From positions 310,001-374,000 of the forward strand of contig NZ_WARX01000007.1 in the NCBI RefSeq assembly GCF_009720385.1: a stretch of DNA of 64,000 nucleotides. Direction: 5' to 3'. Of this stretch, positions 58,818 through 64,000 are shown piece after piece. Origin of the DNA: Catellatospora vulcania. GTDB lineage: Bacteria; Actinomycetota; Actinomycetes; Mycobacteriales; Micromonosporaceae. Made by a program: the position numbers and the translations under genes. The first letter of the stretch is position 1. Every line of letters begins with the position of its first letter. The notes beneath the pieces are model-generated. The model had not been told where the DNA came from, ran no database searches, and saw nothing but the letters and a program-made list of their open reading frames with translations.

Positions 58818-60713
58818 ATGACCACGACCGTCACCGCCCCGCCGGCCGCGCCCCTGCCACCGCCGTCCCGCCGCCGCGGCCGCCTGCTCGCCGCGGGCCT
58901 CGTGCTCCTGCTGGCCGCTGCCGCCGCCGTCTACTGGCTGACCCGCGACACCGACGACGGCGCATACGATCCCGACGCGCCCTATCTCGACGCGTCGCGG
59001 CCGGTGGCCGAGCGGGTCGACGACCTGCTGGGCCGGATGACCCTCGACGAGAAGATCGGCCAGATGACGCAGGCCGAGCGCCGCGAGGTGACCACGGGCG
59101 ACGTCACCACGTACGCCCTTGGCTCGCTGCTGTCCGGCGGCGGCTCGGTGCCCGACGACAACAGCCCGCAGGGCTGGGCGCAGATGTACGACGGCTTCCA
59201 GACCGAGGCCCTGGCCACCCGCCTGCGCATCCCGATGATCTACGGCGTGGACGCCGTGCACGGCCACAACAACGTGCGCGGGGCCACGATCTTCCCGCAC
59301 AACATCGGCCTGGGCGCCACCCGCGACCCGCAGCTGGTGCGCCGGATCGGCGAGACCGTCGCCGTAGAGGTCGCCGCGACCGGCCTGGACTGGGACTTCG
59401 CCCCGTGCCTGTGCGTGGCCCGCGACGCCCGCTGGGGGCGCACCTACGAGTCCTTCGGCGAGGACCCGGAGATCGCCTCCTCGATGACCACGATCGTGAC
59501 CGGGCTGCAGGGGGAGAAACTGGGCGGGCCCAACTCCGTGCTGGCCACCGCCAAGCACTACGTCGGCGACGGCGCGACCCTGGACGGCAAGGACCAGGGC
59601 GACGCCCGCATCCCGGAGGAGGAGCTGCGCAAGATCCACCTACCGCCGTTCCAGGCGGCCGTGAAGGCCGGCGTCGGCTCCGTGATGGTCTCCTTCAGCT
59701 CGTTCAACGGCGAGAAGCTGCACGCCCACCGGTACCTGGTCACCGAGGTGCTCAAGGAGGAGCTGGGCTTCACCGGCTTCGTGGTCTCCGACTGGAACGC
59801 CATCGACCAGATCGACGGCGCGACCGGCTTCACCCCGGCCGAGGTCAGCGCGGCGATCAACGCCGGCATCGACATGGTGATGGTGCCCGAGCGCTGGCGG
59901 GAGTTCATCACGGTGCTGCGCGACGAGGTCGACGCGGGCACCGTGCCGATGGCGCGCATCGACGACGCGAACCGGCGCATCCTGGCCAAGAAGTTCGAGC
60001 TGGGCATGTTCGAGCACCCGATGGCCGACCGCTCGCAGTTCGACAAGGTCGGGTCGGCGGCCCACCGCGAGCTGGCCCGCCAGGCCGTACGGCAGTCGCA
60101 GGTGCTGCTGAAGAACAACGGCGGCATCCTCCCCCTCAAGCCGAAGACCGGCAAGGTGTTCGTGGCCGGCCGCAGCGCCGACGACATCGGCAACCAGTCC
60201 GGCGGCTGGACGCTGACCTGGCAGGGCAGCTCCGGCCCGATCACCGAGGGCACCACGATCCTGCAGGGCATCAAGGAGGCCGTCGAACCGGGCGGCACGG
60301 TGACCTACAGCGCCGACGGCTCCGGAGTGGACCGCGGCTACGACGTGGCGATCGCCGTGGTCGGCGAGACGCCGTACGCCGAGTACGAGGGCGACCGTCC
60401 CGACGGGGTCAAGCTCGACAAGGTCGACCTGGACACGCTGGCCACCCTGCGCAAGGCGGGCGTGCCCGTGGTGGTGGTGCTGGTCTCCGGCCGGCCGGTG
60501 GACGTCAGCGCACCGCTGCCGCAGGTGCAGGCGCTGGTGGCGGCGTGGCTGCCCGGCACCGAGGGGGCCGGCGTCGCCGACGTGCTGTTCGGCGCGTACG
60601 CGCCGACCGGCAAGCTGCCCATGTCCTGGCCCGCGACCGCCGCCCAGGAACCCGTCAACTCCGGCGACGAGAAGACACCGCTGTTCCCGTACGGATTCGG
60701 GCTCAGCTACTGA
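58818..60713 (+). CDS. GH3 beta-glucosidase-type glycoside hydrolase, membrane-anchored or secreted
   Basis: 631 residues, ATG 58818 with AGGGAAGG. A basic stretch SRRRGRLLAAGLVLLL and helix (about 20-42) form a signal or anchor. N-terminal GH3 barrel (70-400): LLGRMTLDEKIGQMTQAERR, RIPMIYGVDAVHGHNNVRGA, IGLGATRDPQLVRRIGETVA and VARDARWGRTYESFGEDPEI; the nucleophile Asp is in GFVVSDWNAIDQI (near residue 325). C-terminal domain (430-631): LARQAVRQSQVLLKNNGGIL and GKLPMSWPATAAQEP. Length is shorter than many GH3 because the last FnIII-like domain is absent. It acts outside the membrane on beta-linked oligosaccharides. Confidence 0.93.
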   Translation: MTTTVTAPPAAPLPPPSRRRGRLLAAGLVLLLAAAAAVYWLTRDTDDGAYDPDAPYLDASRPVAERVDDLLGRMTLDEKIGQMTQAERREVTTGDVTTYALGSLLSGGGSVPDDNSPQGWAQMYDGFQTEALATRLRIPMIYGVDAVHGHNNVRGATIFPHNIGLGATRDPQLVRRIGETVAVEVAATGLDWDFAPCLCVARDARWGRTYESFGEDPEIASSMTTIVTGLQGEKLGGPNSVLATAKHYVGDGATLDGKDQGDARIPEEELRKIHLPPFQAAVKAGVGSVMVSFSSFNGEKLHAHRYLVTEVLKEELGFTGFVVSDWNAIDQIDGATGFTPAEVSAAINAGIDMVMVPERWREFITVLRDEVDAGTVPMARIDDANRRILAKKFELGMFEHPMADRSQFDKVGSAAHRELARQAVRQSQVLLKNNGGILPLKPKTGKVFVAGRSADDIGNQSGGWTLTWQGSSGPITEGTTILQGIKEAVEPGGTVTYSADGSGVDRGYDVAIAVVGETPYAEYEGDRPDGVKLDKVDLDTLATLRKAGVPVVVVLVSGRPVDVSAPLPQVQALVAAWLPGTEGAGVADVLFGAYAPTGKLPMSWPATAAQEPVNSGDEKTPLFPYGFGLSY

Positions 60714-60770
60714 TCCCACCGCTCGCGGTCGGCAGGCCCTAGCCGGGTGTGTCGACCGCGAGCGGTGGGA
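60714..60770. terminator. Large inverted repeat overlapping the AI-2E gene end
   Basis: TCCCACCGCTCGCGGTCG (60714-60731) pairs perfectly with 60753-60770 across a 21-base spacer (18-base arms). It begins at the base after the GH3 stop. The right arm lies inside the last codons of the convergent AI-2E family gene, so the hairpin serves as a GH3 terminator while part of it encodes protein. Confidence 0.6.
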
Positions 60771-61812
60771 GGTCGCCGGGTCCCGCGTCGCCGCCGGGAA
60801 CGCCGCCGTCGCGGCGGGCCCGCAGCAGTTCGACGGTGTGCTGGATGATGGCGGCGGCGGGGGCGGCGAGCATGACGCCGAGGATCCCGGCCACCAGCCC
60901 GCCGACGACCGTGGCCAGCAGGATCGTCAGCGGACGCATGCGCAGCGCGGCCCCGTACGCGAACGGCTGGAGCATGGTCTGCAGCGTGCCGTTGGCCAGG
61001 AACACCACGATCATCATGATCACGGCCGTCTTCGCGCCGCCCGACGCGAGCGCGATGAGCACCGCGTACGCCCCGGCCACCCAGGCGCCCAGGTAGGGCA
61101 CGTAGTTGCCGAGCAGGGTGATGATCACGAGCGTGGCGATCAGGGGCACGCCCAGGAACAGCGCGCCCAGCCCGACCACCGCCGCGTTGAACGCCCCGAG
61201 CAGTGTCAGTCCGACCACGTATCCGCGGATGATCCGCCCGACCTGGTCCATCCACGGTCGGCCCAGCGGCATCCAGGGTTCGGCGGCGCGGGCCATGGAC
61301 GGTCCGTCCTTGAGCATGAAGAACGTGGTGAACAGGAAGACGAACGTGCCGATGAAGATGCTGGCGGTGGTGCCGGCCAGGTTGCCCAGCGCCGGCAGGA
61401 TCCCGGACACCAGCGTCGAGGTGCGGTCGTTCAGGTCGTCCCGGGCCGATTCCGCGTTGGAGCCCACCACGCCCAGCGAGGTGAGGATCTCGTGGAGCCG
61501 CTGCACCGCCTTGCCCAGCGCCTGGGTGAGCTCGCTCCACTGGCTGGCCAGCCCCTTGACCACCAGGAAGAACACGCCGACGCCGAGCGCGATCAGGAAC
61601 AGGACCCCGAGGGTGGCGCACAGCCCGCGGCGCATGCCCCGCCGCGCCAGCGCCTCGATGGCCGGAGACAGCGCCAGCGAGACGATCAACGCGCCGATCA
61701 GGGCGATCACCAGCGGCTTGAGCAGGATGATCAGGAACACGAGGACAGCGGCGGCCAGGGCGATCCCCACGATCGCCCACGCCTTGGAGCCGATTGTCCG
61801 GAGCGCGTCCAC
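60739..61812 (-). CDS. AI-2E family transporter
   Basis: 357 residues, GTG 61812. Seven or eight membrane helices of the PF01594 type: AIVGIALAAAVLVFLIILLK, PLVIALIGALIVSLALSPAI, GVLFLIALGVGVFFLVVKGL, FLFTTFFMLKD and IATLVIITLLGNYVPYLGAW (the GNYVPYLG signature loop). Family members are linked to quorum-signal export or ion transport with disputed functions. The last residues overlap the GH3 terminator. The gap to the divergent DUF1152 gene is 116 bases and contains an AT-rich patch (TTTTCATATTAGAAG) likely to hold promoters. Confidence 0.88.
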   Translation of the reverse strand: MDALRTIGSKAWAIVGIALAAAVLVFLIILLKPLVIALIGALIVSLALSPAIEALARRGMRRGLCATLGVLFLIALGVGVFFLVVKGLASQWSELTQALGKAVQRLHEILTSLGVVGSNAESARDDLNDRTSTLVSGILPALGNLAGTTASIFIGTFVFLFTTFFMLKDGPSMARAAEPWMPLGRPWMDQVGRIIRGYVVGLTLLGAFNAAVVGLGALFLGVPLIATLVIITLLGNYVPYLGAWVAGAYAVLIALASGGAKTAVIMMIVVFLANGTLQTMLQPFAYGAALRMRPLTILLATVVGGLVAGILGVMLAAPAAAIIQHTVELLRARRDGGVPGGDAGPGDLPPLAVDTPG

Positions 61813-61928
61813 CTGATCCGCCTTAGTGTGTTTGATCCGTTTTCATATTAGAAGACGGGTGTCAGATCATCCGGGCGTATGCGAATAAGCGGGTGCCCGC
61901 TTCGACACCGCGCACTACCGTGCCGGAC

Positions 61929-62888
61929 ATGCCCGCCGTCTTCGAGCCACCGCTGTCCCAGCGCCTGCGCCACGCGAAACATGTGCTGATCGCGGGCGCA
62001 GGCGGCGGCTTCGACGTGTACGCCGGACTCCCGCTCGCCCTCGCCCTGCGCAACGCCGGCACCCGGGTCACCCTGGCCAGCTACGCGGTCAGCGAACTCG
62101 GCGCGCTGAGCCCGGCGTCCTGGGTGCGCACCGGCCTGGCCGCGGTGCGACCCGACAGCGCCGGCAACGACCGGTACTTCCCGGAACGCACCCTGGCCCG
62201 CTGGCTGGCCGCCCAGGGCCACGACCCCGTCGTGTACGCCTTCGAGCGCACCGGGGTGCGCCCGCTGCGCGCCGCGTACCGGGCGCTGATCGAACGGCTC
62301 GGCATCGACGCGGTCGTGCTCGCCGACGGCGGCACCGACATCCTCATGCGCGGCGACGAGGCCGGCCTCGGCACGCCCGAGGAGGACATGACCAGCCTGG
62401 CCGCCGTCGCGGGACTGCCCGTGCCGCAGAAGCTGGTGGTCAGCCTCGGCTTCGGCATCGACTCCCACCACGGCATCTGCCACGCGCACGTGCTGGAGAA
62501 CCTGGCCGCGCTGCAGCGGGAGGGGGCGTACCTGGGCGCGTTCTCGATCCCGCCGGGCAGCGCGGAGGCCGCCGCCTACTGCGCCGCGGTCGCGCACGCC
62601 GCCGCCGTCACGCCGCATACCGCCAGCATCGTCAACACGCAGATCGCCTCGGCGGTGCGCGGCGAATTCGGCGACGTGCACACCCTGCCCCGCACCGAGG
62701 GCACGGAACTGTTCGTCAACCCGCTGATGGCGATGTACTTCACCGTCGACCTCGACGGGCTGGCCCGGCACGTGCACTACCTGCCGCGACTGGAGCACAC
62801 CCGGACCCGGGCCGAGGTCGCGCTCGCCATCGAGGAGTACCGCGGCGGCCTGGACCGTCCCCGGGCCCGCCGCCCGATCCCGCACTGA
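61929..62888 (+). CDS. DUF1152 domain protein
   Basis: 319 residues from ATG 61929 (MPAVFEPPLSQRLRHAKHVL). A nucleotide-binding-like glycine-rich start KHVLIAGAGGGFDVYAGLPL is followed by VVLADGGTDILMRGDEAGLG and SLGFGIDSHHGICHAHVLEN, all conserved-looking in DUF1152. The DGGTD and DSHHG motifs suggest metal or nucleotide binding. Cytoplasmic; enzymatic role unknown. It is divergent from the AI-2E gene. Confidence 0.85.
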   Translation: MPAVFEPPLSQRLRHAKHVLIAGAGGGFDVYAGLPLALALRNAGTRVTLASYAVSELGALSPASWVRTGLAAVRPDSAGNDRYFPERTLARWLAAQGHDPVVYAFERTGVRPLRAAYRALIERLGIDAVVLADGGTDILMRGDEAGLGTPEEDMTSLAAVAGLPVPQKLVVSLGFGIDSHHGICHAHVLENLAALQREGAYLGAFSIPPGSAEAAAYCAAVAHAAAVTPHTASIVNTQIASAVRGEFGDVHTLPRTEGTELFVNPLMAMYFTVDLDGLARHVHYLPRLEHTRTRAEVALAIEEYRGGLDRPRARRPIPH

Positions 62889-63011
62889 TCCACCCGTGCC
62901 CGGAGTACAGCCGCCGTATCGCGGCCGTACTCGGGGTGTTCGCGTGCGCCACATCGGACGTTCCTACCGTCGGAGTCCGTCCAGGGCAGTCTCGCGCAGG
63001 GAGGACCGACG

Positions 63012-64000
63012 ATGCTTCGGAACAGGGCAAGAACCGTGGGCCTGGGGGTGGCCGCGGCGACACTGCTGGCCGCGGTGGCCTTCACCGGCTCGGCGCAGGC
63101 CGCCGAGCCCTCGCAGTTCACCGTGGTCAACGGGGCGATCCGCACCGCGACCGGCACCCCGGTGCCCGCCTCGGGCACCCACGCCTCGCTGTGGGGCAAC
63201 TCCAGCTACGCCACCACCACGATCACCGGCTCCGGCCGGGTGCAGCTCGGCGCGATCGGCGACAACTGCGAGGGCTGGCCCACCGTGCAGGTGACCGTCG
63301 ACGGGACCGTCGCGGGCAGCACCACCATCGTCAGCGCCACCCAGTACGGCACCTACGGCGTCGGCCCGGCCCTCGCGGCGGGCACGCACAGCGTGAAGAT
63401 CCAGTTCGTCAACGACTTCAGCTCGTCCTCGTGCGACCGCAACGTGCACCTCGGGTACGCCCGGATGGAGTTCGCCACCACGGACCCGAAGTTCACCTTC
63501 GCCGTCCTGCCCGACACCCAGCAGGAGGTGCTCAACGCCTCCGACACCCGTTTCCGCAACCGCACCAACTGGCTGGTGAACAACCGCGCCGCGCTCGACC
63601 TGCGATTCGTGAGCCACTCCGGGGACGTGGTCAACTGGGACACCCCCGACCACTCCCAGTACGTGATCGCCCGGGACGCGATGCGGCCGCTGGAGACGGC
63701 GGGCATCCCGTACAACCTGGCCATCGGCAACCACGACACCCAGGCCACCGGCGTCGGCGGCTCGGCCCGCGACCCCGCCCGCACCCGTGAGCTGGTCCGC
63801 GACACGACCGTGTTCAACCAGTACTTCACCGCCGGCCAGTACGGCGCGGTGCGCGGCCAGTACGAGGCCGGCAAGGTCGACAACTCGTACAACACCTACC
63901 AGGCCGGCGGCGTGCAGTGGCTGGTCATGGTCCTGGAGTTGTGGCCCCGGACCGGTGTCGTGAACTGGGCCAAGAGCGTCGTCGCGGCCAACCCGCGGCA
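63012..64000 (+). CDS. Secreted metallophosphoesterase with CBM60-like carbohydrate-binding domain (partial)
   Basis: The gene continues beyond the right edge; about 330 residues are present. ATG 63012 follows AGGGAGGA. Signal peptide 1-31 (ending GSAQAAEPS). Residues 32-155 look like a CBM36/CBM60-type calcium-dependent sugar-binding domain: LWGNSSYATTTITGSGRVQL, then GDNCEGWPTVQVTVDGTVAG with the usual Asp-Asn-Cys-G segment, and CDRNVHLGYARMEF with the second Cys. From about 158 a metallophosphoesterase begins: FTFAVLPDTQQEV, SHSGDVVNWDTPDHSQYV, LAIGNHDTQATGVG and later WLVMVLELWPRTGVV. It lacks the end of the catalytic domain because of the window edge. Extracellular phosphate scavenging on glycans is possible. 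Confidence 0.85.
   Translation, partial: MLRNRARTVGLGVAAATLLAAVAFTGSAQAAEPSQFTVVNGAIRTATGTPVPASGTHASLWGNSSYATTTITGSGRVQLGAIGDNCEGWPTVQVTVDGTVAGSTTIVSATQYGTYGVGPALAAGTHSVKIQFVNDFSSSSCDRNVHLGYARMEFATTDPKFTFAVLPDTQQEVLNASDTRFRNRTNWLVNNRAALDLRFVSHSGDVVNWDTPDHSQYVIARDAMRPLETAGIPYNLAIGNHDTQATGVGGSARDPARTRELVRDTTVFNQYFTAGQYGAVRGQYEAGKVDNSYNTYQAGGVQWLVMVLELWPRTGVVNWAKSVVAANPR

Overview
The window is very GC-rich, with strong third-position G/C, many GTG starts, Tat-type signal peptides and several starts that may be leaderless. The gene content (CBM2- and CBM32-bearing secreted enzymes, MsiK-type sugar importers without their own ATPase, FUSC, GtrA, DUF402 and DUF1152 proteins) points to a soil actinomycete. 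I infer a member of the Micromonosporaceae, but no rRNA or other marker gene is present to prove it. I see no tRNA, rRNA, CRISPR array, transposase or phage gene. It reads as an ordinary chromosomal region rich in saprophytic carbohydrate functions.

Layout. 1-3740: the 5' part of a secreted phytase-like protein, three small unknown or SseB-like genes and a phospholipase D-type protein. 3870-11650: a sugar-utilisation locus built around a LacI regulator. It has a divergent secreted five-bladed propeller (GH43-like) protein, then LacI, an FAD oxidoreductase, a lipoprotein binding protein, two permeases and a CE7-type acetyl esterase. Two matching operator palindromes lie in the divergent intergenic region. 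11760-22550: housekeeping and accessory genes, including DUF402, a PIG-V-like mannosyltransferase, an ArsR-VOC pair with a perfect operator, hydrolases, two SDRs flanking a TetR gene with a duplicated operator-like repeat, a metallo-hydrolase and an MFS exporter. 22630-25690: a P-loop kinase and a secreted CBM2-rhamnogalacturonan lyase (PL11). 26150-34010: a tightly coupled four-gene membrane operon of GtrA, GT2 fused to a GT-C-like membrane domain, a BcsA-like processive GT2, and a 1189-residue secreted sugar dehydrogenase with PKD and three ConA-like repeats.

34200-38640: a hypothetical gene, a DrrAB-type ABC exporter with two permeases, a zinc alcohol dehydrogenase and a tiny helix-hairpin-helix protein. 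38680-46760: a kinase-like protein, a secreted GH71/99-like enzyme with two CBM32 domains, an ArsR (DUF5937)/MFS divergent pair, and a two-gene unknown unit made of a GGY-repeat surface protein and its partner. 46760-52430: an ArsR/SRPBCC pair with an 11-bp perfect inverted-repeat operator, a BBE flavoprotein, an LLM flavin enzyme and a FUSC transporter. 52660-64000: a TolB-like protein, an MFS gene interrupted by an apparent one-base deletion, two secreted metallophosphoesterases carrying sugar-binding-type domains, a Tat-exported propeller, GH3, an AI-2E family protein and DUF1152.

Two families of dispersed inverted repeats stand out. Family A has five copies built on an AAGGGCACCTTC stem, with paired (compensatory) changes. 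Family B has three copies of long arms that begin AAGATCG. Every copy lies just past the 3' end of a gene or between convergent genes, which suggests they act as terminators or are REP-like elements settled at gene ends. The secreted enzymes together suggest a cell that degrades pectin, acetylated hemicellulose and other plant or fungal glycans, takes up the oligosaccharides, and builds a surface glycan of its own.
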